Assembly: GCF_013393905.1 (NCBI RefSeq)
Contig: NZ_CP040272.1
Coordinates: 5,638,001-5,702,000 of the forward strand
Reading direction: 5' to 3'
DNA length: 64,000 nucleotides
DNA from: Nostoc sp. C052
GTDB lineage: Bacteria; Cyanobacteriota; Cyanobacteriia; Cyanobacteriales; Nostocaceae
Shown here: piece after piece, positions 44,176 to 53,531 of the stretch
Position numbering within the stretch: the first letter of the stretch is position 1
Layout: the number at the start of each line of letters is the position of its first letter
Position numbers and translations under genes: made by a program
Notes under the pieces: generated by a model
What the model saw: the letters and a program-made list of their open reading frames with translations, nothing else
Database searches by the model: none
What the model was told of the DNA's origin: nothing

Positions 44176-45057
44176 TTAGTTAATCTCTTTTCTCAATAAT
44201 TCTGGAATCTGAGAAGGGCGTTCGGCTACCGGAACTTCTGCTTCTTTTAAAGCAGCTAATTTACTTTGGGCTGTGCCAAAATTGGGATCGCGTCCGATAA
44301 CCGTTGCTAAAGTGCCGGTTTGGCGCCAACTTTTTCCTGGTGGTGCAAGTCTACCTGCAATGTAGGCAATTACTGGTTTATCAATTGCCTCAGCAATGTA
44401 TCGGGCTGCTGCTTCTTCACTACCACCACCAGGTTGACCGACTAAAACGATCGCCTCTGTAGTTTCATCCTCATCAAGAATTTGCAACCATTGCAGAAAC
44501 GAGGAACCGACGATCGCATCACTACCAATACTGACACTAATCGACTGCCCTAAACCTGCTTTTGTTAATTCGTAGGCAATTTCGTAGGTGAGGGTGCTGC
44601 TACGACTAACGATCCCCACTGTCCCAGGAGTATAAAATTCGCTGGGTTGAGTCCCTAAGAGAATTTTTCCCGGTACAATGATCCCCGGACTATTTGGCCC
44701 TATGACCAAAGTTTCACAGGCTTCGGCTTTGCGGAGTAATTGTACCATATCCAAAGGCGGCACACCAGCAGTAATAATAATGATCTGGCGAATCTTAGAT
44801 GCGATCGCTTCTAATGCCGCATCTAGTACATCATAAGGATCTACACAAATGATTGTCGTGTCAATTGCCCCAAATTTTTCTATTACCTCCTCTACTAAAT
44901 CAAAGACTGGCAGTCCATGCAGTTCTTGGCCGCCGCATCCAGCATTGACACCAGCTACCAAATTCGTGCCATAAGCTTTCATTTGATCAACATAGGTGCT
45001 TGATATAAATTCACAAAAGCCTTGAATTAAGACTTTACTTTCTGGCGTTAAGTTCAT
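44176..45057 (-). CDS. succinyl-CoA synthetase alpha-like protein, catalytic His missing
   Basis: 293 residues with the SucD plan: CoA-binding Rossmann domain, VIGPNSPGIIVPGK, SIGSDAIVGSSFL and IAYIAGRLAPPGK. In active SucD the phosphorylated His lies in a GKRMGHAGAI segment. Here the aligned segment is GKSWRQTGTL, with Gln in that place. So the standard phosphoryl transfer seems impossible. It is paired with the beta-like gene 190 bp upstream on the same strand. It may be a scaffold, a CoA-binding regulator or an enzyme using another mechanism. Confidence 0.82.
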   Translation of the reverse strand: MNLTPESKVLIQGFCEFISSTYVDQMKAYGTNLVAGVNAGCGGQELHGLPVFDLVEEVIEKFGAIDTTIICVDPYDVLDAALEAIASKIRQIIIITAGVPPLDMVQLLRKAEACETLVIGPNSPGIIVPGKILLGTQPSEFYTPGTVGIVSRSSTLTYEIAYELTKAGLGQSISVSIGSDAIVGSSFLQWLQILDEDETTEAIVLVGQPGGGSEEAAARYIAEAIDKPVIAYIAGRLAPPGKSWRQTGTLATVIGRDPNFGTAQSKLAALKEAEVPVAERPSQIPELLRKEIN

Positions 45058-45129
45058 AAAAAATTACCTTAAATTTACCAAGCCAGTGAGTTAAAACACT
45101 GGGCTTGAAGAAAGGGACATGAAAGTGCT

Positions 45130-45164
45130 GAGTAATGAGTAATGAATAGTGAGTAATGAGTGAT
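45130..45164. repeat. heptanucleotide tandem repeat (GAGTAAT-type)
   Basis: Five heptamers (GAGTAAT, GAGTAAT, GAATAGT, GAGTAAT, GAGTGAT) lie between the two synthetase-like genes. Longer repeats with CTGCTCCCTGCTCCCTGCC follow to 45205. Confidence 0.75.
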
Positions 45165-45248
45165 GGAGATGAAGGATAAATAACTCCTGCTCCCTGCTCC
45201 CTGCCTTATCCCAACGACAAATATTGACACCCACCTACTTATTGCTCA

Positions 45249-46475
45249 CTACTTTTTATTAACCGTTGGTTTAGCAAGACGAACTGCTGCATCCACTGCC
45301 TCATCTAAATTTTCTACCACAAGCAGCGCGTTACTGTGGGTTTTTAGTGTTGTCAAATATTTTCTTGCAGTACTAAATTCAGAACCAGCAAGGCGGACAA
45401 CTAAAGATGGAAAATTAAGCTCGCGCCGCATTTTATTACCATTAGAACGTATAATTTGTGATTGAAGTTCGCTATTGTCTGGCTGTACAACTCTGGCGAT
45501 CGCTTCAATTACTTCCTCAATTTGAGGAATACTACCCAGAAAGTTAATTAATATTACTTGAATACTTTTATCAGCCTCCAGCATTTTCAGACCCATTTCT
45601 AGGCGATCGCGGAAGGTTGTTGGTGTAGTATCTGTAAGGAAAGCATGACGTAGATTCAAACAAACACCTGGATTACCACCAGCATTAGCGACTAAATCCA
45701 AAGTTGCCATCACCGAACCAGTACCATTACCTAAAATACCGATTTTTCCATGCATTGCTACACCATCCCAGTCGCCTAAAATACCGTTGATTTCAGTACT
45801 GGTATGACGGCTGATAATTTTTGCCGCCATTTCGGCAAGATCGGGATGACGCTTGATCGCCCGTTCGTTGACTCTGACTTTACCATTGAGAGCCATAACT
45901 TGATTAGTAGCACTGACTGCCAAGGGATTGATTTCAACTAAATCCAGGTCTTTTTGCACAAATAAGTGGTACATCTTCTCCACAACGTTGCTTACCGACT
46001 GCATCAGCGTTCCTTGCAAACCCATTTTCAAAGCTAGTCGTCGGGCATAAAATGGCGAGAATTCTTGTTCTACAACAACATGGTGCATTTTTTCGCCAGC
46101 GGATTCCCAATCAATGTCCGCTTCTTTGCAACCTAAAAGTACCGGTCGGCAGACAGCAGTATCTAAAACCACCGCTAGATAAAATTCCTGGTTAGCGTCG
46201 TATTGGGATTCTGCCAGCACAACTTCCGGCAACTCGCCCCATATTGGTAAACTAAAGATATTTTGAGCAGCTGCGATCGCATCGATAGTCGTTTGAGCAA
46301 ACCTGACTCCACCAGCTTTTGCTCGTTCTGCTCCGTGTACTTGAGATTTCAGTACAATTGGAAAACGAATTTTTAAACGTTTTAAATCTGTAGGATGGTC
46401 AATTCGCTGGGAAGGCAATACTGGAATGCCTATCTTCCCAAACCATTCTTTAACTTGATACTCTAATAAATCCAT
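45249..46475 (-). CDS. succinyl-CoA synthetase beta-like ATP-grasp protein
   Basis: 408 residues: ATP-grasp half (IVLKSQVHGAERAKAGGV, EMYHLFVQ-type KMYHLFVQKDLDLVEINPL) and CoA-ligase half (GKIGILGNGTGSVMATLDLV). EINPL is kept, but the metal-binding Asp that follows in SucC appears as Asn (ALNGKVRV), and the GGGA loop reads NLRHAF. It starts with MDLLEYQVKEWF as SucC does. With the alpha-like gene downstream, both subunits deviate from the catalytic consensus together, so a changed reaction is more likely than random decay. Confidence 0.8.
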   Translation of the reverse strand: MDLLEYQVKEWFGKIGIPVLPSQRIDHPTDLKRLKIRFPIVLKSQVHGAERAKAGGVRFAQTTIDAIAAAQNIFSLPIWGELPEVVLAESQYDANQEFYLAVVLDTAVCRPVLLGCKEADIDWESAGEKMHHVVVEQEFSPFYARRLALKMGLQGTLMQSVSNVVEKMYHLFVQKDLDLVEINPLAVSATNQVMALNGKVRVNERAIKRHPDLAEMAAKIISRHTSTEINGILGDWDGVAMHGKIGILGNGTGSVMATLDLVANAGGNPGVCLNLRHAFLTDTTPTTFRDRLEMGLKMLEADKSIQVILINFLGSIPQIEEVIEAIARVVQPDNSELQSQIIRSNGNKMRRELNFPSLVVRLAGSEFSTARKYLTTLKTHSNALLVVENLDEAVDAAVRLAKPTVNKK

Positions 46476-46891
46476 TGATACACCTTGTACTGATACTTTC
46501 CAAGCTTTTGCGGATTGCTGTCTTAATATTTTGCAGCACCTTTATTGCAGAATGAAGCTTTTAGCAGCTATAAAAATTTATTTTTCACGGATCAATTTTA
46601 TCGAATTCACCAAATCAGGTACATTAATTTCTATAGCCAACCCGTTTACAACACATAACTAATATCCTCAGCAAGCTTCCCAGCATAGAAGATAATTAGC
46701 ATTTCTGTCAAAACCCTCTGACATAGCATCGTTTTCTTAACCTTTGGATAATTTGGTAACAACTGCTCTGCAACTAGAATTTTCTAAGACACTAGCTCCT
46801 ATGAATTTAATTGTGGTGAAATAATGCAGTGAAAATACCCAAACATTCTATTATTCCCATTTTTAATTTTTAATTTATATCTGAAGATAGA
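46476..46891. other. intergenic, no gene seen
   Basis: AT-rich; it holds the promoter of the minus-strand synthetase gene. Nothing coding-like until the small frame at 46892. Confidence 0.5.
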
Positions 46892-47041
46892 TTATTTATT
46901 TTTCACCGATGAATCTGAAAATGTAGCGCCGCGAACAATAACTGCTTTTTTAATTTTTGGTGAAAAGTCAGAATTTGTGTTAGAAAGTTGGTCGTTCAGA
47001 TTTTCAGGCTGTGGTTGGTTAAACTGTGCATTTGCATTCAA
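46892..47041 (-). CDS. possible 49-residue hydrophilic ORF
   Basis: TTG 47041 opens an in-frame stretch without stops to TAA 46892: Asn/Gln-rich start (NANAQFNQPQPENLNDQ) and a tail KIKKAVIVRGATFSD. The composition looks coding, but there is no ribosome-binding site. It could be the end of an old gene. It lies under the dubious N-terminal extension of the plus-strand gene. Confidence 0.3.
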   Translation of the reverse strand: MNANAQFNQPQPENLNDQLSNTNSDFSPKIKKAVIVRGATFSDSSVKNK

Positions 47042-47112
47042 TAAACCGAGAAAGTTCGTTTCATCCTCTTAAAAATAATCAAAACAATATAGAAGTTCAG
47101 CGGGAAAGCTCT

Positions 47113-48939
47113 ATGAAAGTAGCAGTCCAGCAAGAAGATTTACAGCTTTTAGCCAAAACTTTACAGGAACAATTACTTGTAGAAGTTTTAACAGCTGAAG
47201 TCTTCGAGGTTAAGTGCGCCGTCAATAAAGACGAGCTAATGATTTTAACGCAACACGCATCAGATGTAATAGTTGACACTCAACTAGTTTTTACAGTTGT
47301 TGAGGAAGTACTTCAGTCTCTAGCACCCCACAAAGAACAGCGGGTGCAATGTTTCCTCAGAATTTTTGGTGAACAAATCCCTTATGCCAAATGTTTTTTG
47401 GAGTTGAAGCAGACGGGGGGATGGAGGCAGGGAGCAGGGAACAGGGGGCAGGGCGCAGGGGGTAGGGGGCAGGGGGCAGGGAGGAGGGAGCAGGGGGCAG
47501 GGGAAGATGGGGGAGATGAGGAAGCAATATCTGATTCATCTTCATACTCCTCATCATCTCTGACATATTCTCCATCAATTGATGAGGCTGAGGAAGAGGA
47601 ACTGTTTGATCCCTTTGCAGATGTGCCGAATTTGTCGGCTGCAAAGCCAGGATTTCAAGTCAAACCTATCCTACTAGGTGCAGCATTGTTGGGAATTGTA
47701 GTCTTAGGCGGTAGTGCTTACTTTTTGACTCCTCCTTGTGTGATGTCTGAGTGTAAAGAAATGCAAAACGCCGAGCAATTAAAAACAAAATCCTCGCAAT
47801 TGATGCGCCGCGCCAAGTCTGAAAAAGAATTAGCTACTATACAACAGGAACTTGAAACAGCCAATGCAGCTTTGAATGCGATTCCTAGTTGGTCGCCCCG
47901 TTACCAGGTGTCAAAAGAACTAAAAGCAAGTTTGTCTGGGCGGGCAGAAAAAATCAACCAGGTTGTCAAGGCTTTGCAGACGGCATCTTTGGCGACACAA
48001 AAAGTTCAAACTCCTGCATCTAGCTTAGAGGAATTACAAGCTAGGCAACACTTATGGCGCCAAGCTATAGCGCCATTAGAAACTATAAGTTCCAGTAGCG
48101 AACTCTATGGATTGGTGCAGGGTAAATTACTTAATTATCGTGTCCATTTACACGCTATAAATCAACAGATATTTACTGAGGAAAAATGGCTGAAAAAACT
48201 AACATCAGCAAAAGCTGTAGCCGTTGCAGCCGAGAAGCAAGAAGCTAATGCTAAATCATTGAATGACTGGCAAAAGGTGCAGTCTACTTGGCTAGTAGTA
48301 GTTAATGCCTTGAATACTATTCCCCAGAATAGCGTTGGATACCAAGAAGCTCAAAAGCTGTTGGTAGATTATAAACCGAAGTTAGTAGTAGTCCGCGATC
48401 GCGCTACTAAAGAACGATTAGCTGTTCAAACCTACCAACAAGCCCTGATCACCGCCAAGCAAGCCAAAGCTTATGAGCAACAAAACCAATGGCAAGCAGC
48501 AGCAACATACTGGGATCAGGCTTTGCAAACTACTAAAAAAGTTCCCAAAGATAGTTTGTACTATACTCAAGCTCAATCTCTCATCGAACCCTACTCAACA
48601 TCCCTCAAACAAGCACAAGAAAAATTACAAGTTGTTAGTAGTTTCCAACAAACCCGCACTGACTTAGATAAAACCTGCATCAATAATGGAATTCGGATTT
48701 GCACCTTTAGCATAGACAATGCAGGAATTATTGTCCGGTTAACGCCTGAGTATGACCAAATAAGGCAAAATAATTTGGCTAATCCTTATTCTAAGAACTC
48801 GGATACTGCTGTTGATATTACCAACCACTTGCAAAGCTTACGGGAAGCGCTAGGTGTAATCGGTGACAATGCCAACCTGTCCCTTTTTCTCTATGATTCC
48901 CAAGGTCAGGTAATTTATACACGGACTTTAGGCGGTTAG
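47113..48939 (+). CDS. membrane protein with central span and coiled-coil, in-frame repeat insert
   Basis: 608 residues from ATG 47113 (MKVAVQQEDLQLLAK); a GTG at 47026 would add 29. N-terminal domain of about 110 residues, then a Gly/Gln/Arg-rich stretch encoded by a purine-rich repeat, acidic/serine linker, one membrane helix (VKPILLGAALLGIVVLGGSA), and a long helical region with several coiled-coil-like blocks. The end is a small beta-like domain (FLYDSQGQVIYTRTLGG). No family recognised. Topology predicts a cytoplasmic N-terminus and periplasmic or lumenal C-terminal part. Confidence 0.75.
   Translation: MKVAVQQEDLQLLAKTLQEQLLVEVLTAEVFEVKCAVNKDELMILTQHASDVIVDTQLVFTVVEEVLQSLAPHKEQRVQCFLRIFGEQIPYAKCFLELKQTGGWRQGAGNRGQGAGGRGQGAGRREQGAGEDGGDEEAISDSSSYSSSSLTYSPSIDEAEEEELFDPFADVPNLSAAKPGFQVKPILLGAALLGIVVLGGSAYFLTPPCVMSECKEMQNAEQLKTKSSQLMRRAKSEKELATIQQELETANAALNAIPSWSPRYQVSKELKASLSGRAEKINQVVKALQTASLATQKVQTPASSLEELQARQHLWRQAIAPLETISSSSELYGLVQGKLLNYRVHLHAINQQIFTEEKWLKKLTSAKAVAVAAEKQEANAKSLNDWQKVQSTWLVVVNALNTIPQNSVGYQEAQKLLVDYKPKLVVVRDRATKERLAVQTYQQALITAKQAKAYEQQNQWQAAATYWDQALQTTKKVPKDSLYYTQAQSLIEPYSTSLKQAQEKLQVVSSFQQTRTDLDKTCINNGIRICTFSIDNAGIIVRLTPEYDQIRQNNLANPYSKNSDTAVDITNHLQSLREALGVIGDNANLSLFLYDSQGQVIYTRTLGG
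47413..47520 (+). repeat. purine-rich repeat inside a coding gene
   Basis: GGCAGGGAGCAGGG-type units, the same family as the intergenic elements at 18866 and 29150, continue in frame for about 105 bases and encode RQGAGNRGQGAGG-like sequence. Confidence 0.8.
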
Positions 48940-49068
48940 AAAAGTTAGGAGTTAATCTAGAAAGTTTCTGTATAAGTTTCAAAGCCTCTCTCCGTTTCGG
49001 ATAGAGGTTTTTAGTATACTTGACAACTTTGCAAATATCCTCTGCTCTCATAGGAAAAATACACTATG

Positions 49069-49651
49069 TTATTGCCTTTGTATTTTTAATTCACATTGTT
49101 GAAAAATATAATTAACGGCCGCAAATAATTTATCTAAATCTTGAATTACATACAGATTTTTATTCCGAGTAAACACATCAGAAAGTAACTTTCCAAATTG
49201 CCATATTTTCCCATTAGAAACAATTCCAAAAACATCGGTGGCAAAATCATCATTAATTCGCTGGACTGCAATCATTTCAGCTAAACACTGACCCCAGCCT
49301 TCTTCAAATTTGTCTTGTTTAGCTTCAACTGTCAAAAAATAAGGTTTATCAAAAACCAGTATAATCTGGAACGCCTGATAAATCTTCATCGTAAGCTAAT
49401 GTTTCATGACTCCAAAGTGTTAATTTACTTCGGTAAGTTTTCCATACTTCTTTTAATACTGGATAGATGAGGTTTTCGCAAATAGCATCTTCAGAATTAT
49501 CAATAACTCCATCGGTAAATAGCAAATCTAATTCATCTTTGAAAGACTGTTCAACTGGAAAATCTACTTCTAGCATAAAATTAGATTGTACATATTTGAT
49601 TTGAAATTTTTTAATTACCGTACTAATACTTTTGTAATTAATAAATGCCAT
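49069..49651 (-). pseudogene. nuclease-like protein, frameshifted
   Basis: Two frames make one protein: the N-terminal half (49651 to about 49360) ends HETLAYDEDLSGVPDYTGF, and the next frame continues LVFDKPYFLTVEAKQDKFEEGWGQ to 49069. Joined, they match a type of cyanobacterial protein with a PD-(D/E)xK-like core (PDY ... VEAKQ). Intact relatives, from memory, have a dozen or so residues between PDY and VFDKP, so a small deletion plus frameshift near 49359-49368 is likely. Presumed inactive. Confidence 0.75.
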
Positions 49652-49710
49652 TTTAATTTACCTTTTATTGAAAACTCTATCGCTTATGACTAAAATGATG
49701 TTATAAAAAT

Positions 49711-49904
49711 CATCAAACCAAACATCATTTGCTAAAACTGTATGGAGCAACACACAGTTCGCTGCTCAAAAACGGGCAGAAATTGATGTGGCCTTAGCAG
49801 AAATGGCAAATGACGTAGAGTATCAAGCCGAAGTTTTGCAGATGGAGACAGAATTTACTCCGGCTCAGTGGGAAGCTTTGAAGTTGAAGGAAACTTCCGA
49901 ATGA
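49711..49904 (+). pseudogene. remnant of a small soluble protein
   Basis: A frame with no normal start reads FAAQKRAEIDVALAEMANDV then EYQAEVLQMETEFTPAQWEA and stops at 49904. Only a GTG at 49788 could start it (38 residues). It looks like the tail of a small antitoxin-like or regulatory protein. Low confidence. Confidence 0.35.
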
Positions 49905-49934
49905 GGCGGTGTGATTGGATATAGATTAATCTCT

Positions 49935-50711
49935 TCACCTTACTAACTGGGCGGCAGAATTGAAAAATTGACGACACAATCCCTTTGTGACTAAAACTGT
50001 TGTCAACAAGTTAGCGAAAGTAACCATGAACATAATCAAAATTTCGTAAGATACAGCATCCAAGGGTTTCACACCAGCTAACAGCTGTCCGGTGGTGATT
50101 CCTGGGATTGCCACCATACCGATGACGATCATTTGATTGAGAGTGGGGATTAATCCGGCTCTGATAGCGTCTTTGCGATACTGGTTAACTGCTTGCTCTG
50201 GAGTTGCGCCTAAGCTTAAGTGGGTTTCTATTTCGAGATGGCTAGAATTAATGGTGCTGACAAGACGATCGCCTGCGATCGCAGCTGCATTAGTAGCATT
50301 ACCTAAGACTATCCCTACTAAGGGAATTATATACTGTGGTTCATACCATCTTTCTGGTTGAATAATCAAGAAGTTGGTGTAAAACACTGTCAGGGCAGTA
50401 CTAATTAAAATTGCACCCCACACCAAAGGCAACACATGAGGAATTTTTTGGCTGATGCGATTTCGTGCGACAATCGCCGTAATTGTCAGCATTATTGCTA
50501 ATAGCGTCAAAACTGCCCAAGCATTGTCTAAAGCCAAGATGAAATCTAAAATGTATCCCAATACAAGAAGTTGTAAGATGGTTCTCCCAGTAGCAAGGGC
50601 TAGGTTCAACTCTAATCCTAATTTTTCCCAGGCAGATAAACCAATGGCGATCGCCATCAATCCCACAGCCATAGCTAAATCCACGAAATCCAGTTTGATT
50701 AGATCCTGCAT
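49935..50711 (-). CDS. fetB: FetB-type ABC transporter permease (UPF0014)
   Basis: 258 residues from ATG 50711, the usual length; a longer frame to 50753 lacks support. About seven membrane helices. The UPF0014 motif ALATGRTILQLLVLGYILD is clear, as are GNATNAAAIAGDRLVSTI and LSLGATPEQAVNQYRKDAIR. E. coli FetAB exports iron. No fetA ATPase gene is next to it, so the ATP-binding partner lies elsewhere. Confidence 0.88.
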   Translation of the reverse strand: MQDLIKLDFVDLAMAVGLMAIAIGLSAWEKLGLELNLALATGRTILQLLVLGYILDFILALDNAWAVLTLLAIMLTITAIVARNRISQKIPHVLPLVWGAILISTALTVFYTNFLIIQPERWYEPQYIIPLVGIVLGNATNAAAIAGDRLVSTINSSHLEIETHLSLGATPEQAVNQYRKDAIRAGLIPTLNQMIVIGMVAIPGITTGQLLAGVKPLDAVSYEILIMFMVTFANLLTTVLVTKGLCRQFFNSAAQLVR

Positions 50712-50789
50712 AAGTTCTCTATCTTCTGGTATTTTCTTCTCAAAGCAGCCCACACAAGAGGAACTTTGATCCGATGTGTTGGATCTTGA

Positions 50790-50935
50790 GTAAAAAGGAC
50801 TGGATACTGGGGATTAAGGACTGGGGATTTGGTTTTCAAGCTAAAAATTATGGAATTTGCTTTAACTCCTCCCAAATTTTTGAATGTTTTCCCAGTACCT
50901 AGTCCCCAGTCCCCACTCCCGGAGCGGCGTTCCTC
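50790..50935. repeat. dispersed GGGGATTxGGGACTGGGG-type palindrome
   Basis: GGACTGGATACTGGGGATTA on one side and CCCAGTACCTAGTCCCCAGT on the other pair imperfectly. The gap from 50754 to 51229 holds this element and the promoter of the DegT gene, and no other gene. Confidence 0.65.
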
Positions 50936-51229
50936 CCCCAGCAACGAGTACCTATCGTGTGAGACTTCTCGCCGAAACCCGTTGATATGTATCACTTTCA
51001 TCAATTCAAAATTCCAAATGGTACGACCTTAACATGGCAAACACCTAGTATGCCTATATCTGTAAATTAAATGTGCGGTAGCTTACTGCACCACAACTTA
51101 AGTAAAATCCCTAATAGATGCGTATCTTGGGCGATAGTCTTTTAGTAGCTCCTGTTTGATTAGCAATTCAATCAGCAAAAATTGACTGTCGAAGTGCATC
51201 CTTTGTATCTCCCGATAAAATAAGAACTC

Positions 51230-52378
51230 ATGATCCAAAGTGTAAATCCCATCCCTGCCTTTGATATCAAGCAGCAATACACCACCATTGAAGCAGAAGT
51301 AAGTGCAGCTGTCTTAGAGGTTTTGGCTTCTGGTCGCTATATTGGCGGCCCCTTAGTTGAAGGTTTTGAACAACAGTTTGCCGCCTATAATACTGTTACT
51401 GAATGTGTGGCTTGTAATTCTGGTACTGATGCGCTTTTCTTAGCGTTACGAGTCTTGGAAATTGGTGCAGGCGATGAAGTGATTACAACGCCTTTCACCT
51501 TTATTGCGACATCTGAAGTGATTAGCGCCGTGGGGGCAAAGCCTGTTTTCGTCGATATTGATGCAACTACGTTTAATTTAGATGTAGAGCAAGTAGCGGC
51601 AGCAATTACACCCAAAACTAAAGCGATTATCCCGGTTCACCTATTTGGGCAGCCTGTGGATATGACATCATTGATGGCGATCGCTCAGTCTCACAATTTG
51701 GCAATAATTGAAGATTGCGCTCAGTCTACAGGCGCAATTTGGGCCGATCAAAAAGTCGGAAGTATTGGACATATTGGTTGCTTTAGTTTCTACCCTACCA
51801 AAAACCTTGGTGGTTGCGGCGATGGCGGCGCAATCACGACTAACGATCCAGCGATCGCCACTAAACTGCGAATCTTACGAGATCATGGCAGTAAAATTAG
51901 ATATTTTCATGAAGAAATTGGTGTAAATAGCCGCTTAGATGCTCTCCAAGCAGCTATTTTGCAAATTAAGCTACGTTATTTAGATATTTGGAATAATCGC
52001 CGACGAGATATCGCCAACTATTATTACCAATATCTTTGTCAAATTCCGGGGATCGTCCCGCCCCAAGAATTACCTGGGGGTATTGGAGTATGGAATCAAT
52101 ACACTATTCGCATATCAGGCGAAGGGCGAAATGGTTCTAGCGCCAAATATCGAGATTGGGTGCGTAGCCAATTGCAAGAACAGGGTGTGAGTTCAATGAT
52201 TTACTACCCCCATCCTTTACATTTGCAGCCAGTTTATCAGAATTTGGGCTATCAAATTGGAGACTTAGCAATAGCAGAGCAAGCTTGCCATGAAGTCATA
52301 TCCTTGCCGATGTTTCCAGAATTGACACAACAGCAGCAAGACCAGGTGATTTATGCCTTGAAAGAAGTTATGAGTTAG
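51230..52378 (+). CDS. DegT/DnrJ/EryC1/StrS aminotransferase
   Basis: 382 residues. PLP sugar aminotransferase family. The PLP lysine is in FSFYPTKNLGGCGDGG (about residue 190) and other blocks read ACNSGTDALFLALR, ITTPFTFIATSE and HLFGQPVDM. Typically it makes amino sugars for cell-surface glycans; no sugar-biosynthesis neighbours are present, so the substrate is open. Its stop codon lies inside a heptamer repeat. Confidence 0.92.
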   Translation: MIQSVNPIPAFDIKQQYTTIEAEVSAAVLEVLASGRYIGGPLVEGFEQQFAAYNTVTECVACNSGTDALFLALRVLEIGAGDEVITTPFTFIATSEVISAVGAKPVFVDIDATTFNLDVEQVAAAITPKTKAIIPVHLFGQPVDMTSLMAIAQSHNLAIIEDCAQSTGAIWADQKVGSIGHIGCFSFYPTKNLGGCGDGGAITTNDPAIATKLRILRDHGSKIRYFHEEIGVNSRLDALQAAILQIKLRYLDIWNNRRRDIANYYYQYLCQIPGIVPPQELPGGIGVWNQYTIRISGEGRNGSSAKYRDWVRSQLQEQGVSSMIYYPHPLHLQPVYQNLGYQIGDLAIAEQACHEVISLPMFPELTQQQQDQVIYALKEVMS

Positions 52379-52518
52379 AAGTTAGAAGTTAGGAGTTAGA
52401 AGTTAGGAGTTAGAAGTTAGGAGTTAGAAGTTAAAAGTTTTGAATGAATAAGTTTCTTCAACTCATCACTCCTAACTCATTACTCGTCACTCCTAACTCA
52501 TCACTCTTAACTCCTTAC
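52374..52518. repeat. heptanucleotide repeat pair between convergent genes
   Basis: Nine heptamers of GTTAGAA/GTTAGGA (52374-52436) start at the stop of the aminotransferase, and inverted CTCCTAACTCATCACTC units run to the stop of the opposite gene. The two stop codons (52376-52378, 52507-52509) lie in repeat units. Confidence 0.85.
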
Positions 52519-53250
52519 TACATTTGCAGTTGCTAAGGCTTCTACTAAGCTACGCACGGCAGCAATCATTGCCACTTCGTTATTGAGTTGGTTGATGGCG
52601 GAACCAACACCAACACCAGCAGCACCAGCCGCGATCGCTAATGGGGCGGTAACGCTAGAAATACCTGATGCACACAATACTGGCACTGACACTACACAGG
52701 AAATCTCAAAAGCTGCTGCCAACGTAGGAGCAGCTTTTTCAATTAATCCTAAAGTTCCGGGGTGAACTGGGTTACTGCTAGTACCGCCTTCGGTTTGGAT
52801 AATATCTGCTCCAGCTTTTACCAGTTCTTCTGCTAACTGTACTTGCTGATCTAGTTCTAGGATATGGGGAACGGTTACAGATAGGGTGATTTCCGGCAGG
52901 AGAGCGCGAGTTTGCTTAGTCAACGCTAGCACTTCTGGAGCCTCAAAGCGGCGTCCTTGAGCATAAAAAGAATCAAAATTCCCAATTTCAATTAAATCAG
53001 CACCAGCTGCCACAGCTTGCACAAATTTTTCTGGATCTACTGCTGAAACACAAACTGGTAAATTTGTCAAACTTTTAGCTAGCTGGACTAAAGCTGGATC
53101 GGCAGCAATATCGACAAAAGTAGCACCGCCAAATTCAGCAGCTTTGACAGTAGCAGCAACGGTAGCGGCGTCGAAGTTATTCAAACCGCTGATCACTTTT
53201 AAAACACGGCGGTTAGTAAATGCACGTTGGAGTGTGGAATGCATCGTCAT
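52507..53250 (-). CDS. ycf23: DUF561/Ycf23-like TIM-barrel protein
   Basis: 247 residues of the cyanobacterial/plastid Ycf23 family (DUF561), a predicted TIM barrel. Strand-rich repeats are visible: LKVISGLNNFD, FGGATFVDIAADP, AAGADLIEIGNFDSFY, KAGADIIQTEGGTS and GISSVTAPLAIAAGAAGVGV. Function not established. Start at 53250, or at the next ATG (53244). It converges with the DegT gene. Confidence 0.85.
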   Translation of the reverse strand: MTMHSTLQRAFTNRRVLKVISGLNNFDAATVAATVKAAEFGGATFVDIAADPALVQLAKSLTNLPVCVSAVDPEKFVQAVAAGADLIEIGNFDSFYAQGRRFEAPEVLALTKQTRALLPEITLSVTVPHILELDQQVQLAEELVKAGADIIQTEGGTSSNPVHPGTLGLIEKAAPTLAAAFEISCVVSVPVLCASGISSVTAPLAIAAGAAGVGVGSAINQLNNEVAMIAAVRSLVEALATANVVRS

Positions 53251-53531
53251 AGTTTAGGTTTTGAAGCTAAGAAAATTAGGTATATTCTACCGTCCCTCAG
53301 TTGATTAGAGGCTATATCGCTACGGCAGTTGTCAAAAATTGATAGTTTTATCGTAAATTAAGGGGTTTAAGATCCTTACCTTTACATGTAGTTCCGAAGC
53401 GGAGTCGAAACCACTCCGTTCATTTACCCTGTCGGAAGCAAGGTACATTAGTGTTTAAATCTGCGTCTGTTCGCATAGCGTGCCTTAGGCAAAATGTCTT
53501 TAATTTTGAATTTTGAATTGTTAACACTATC

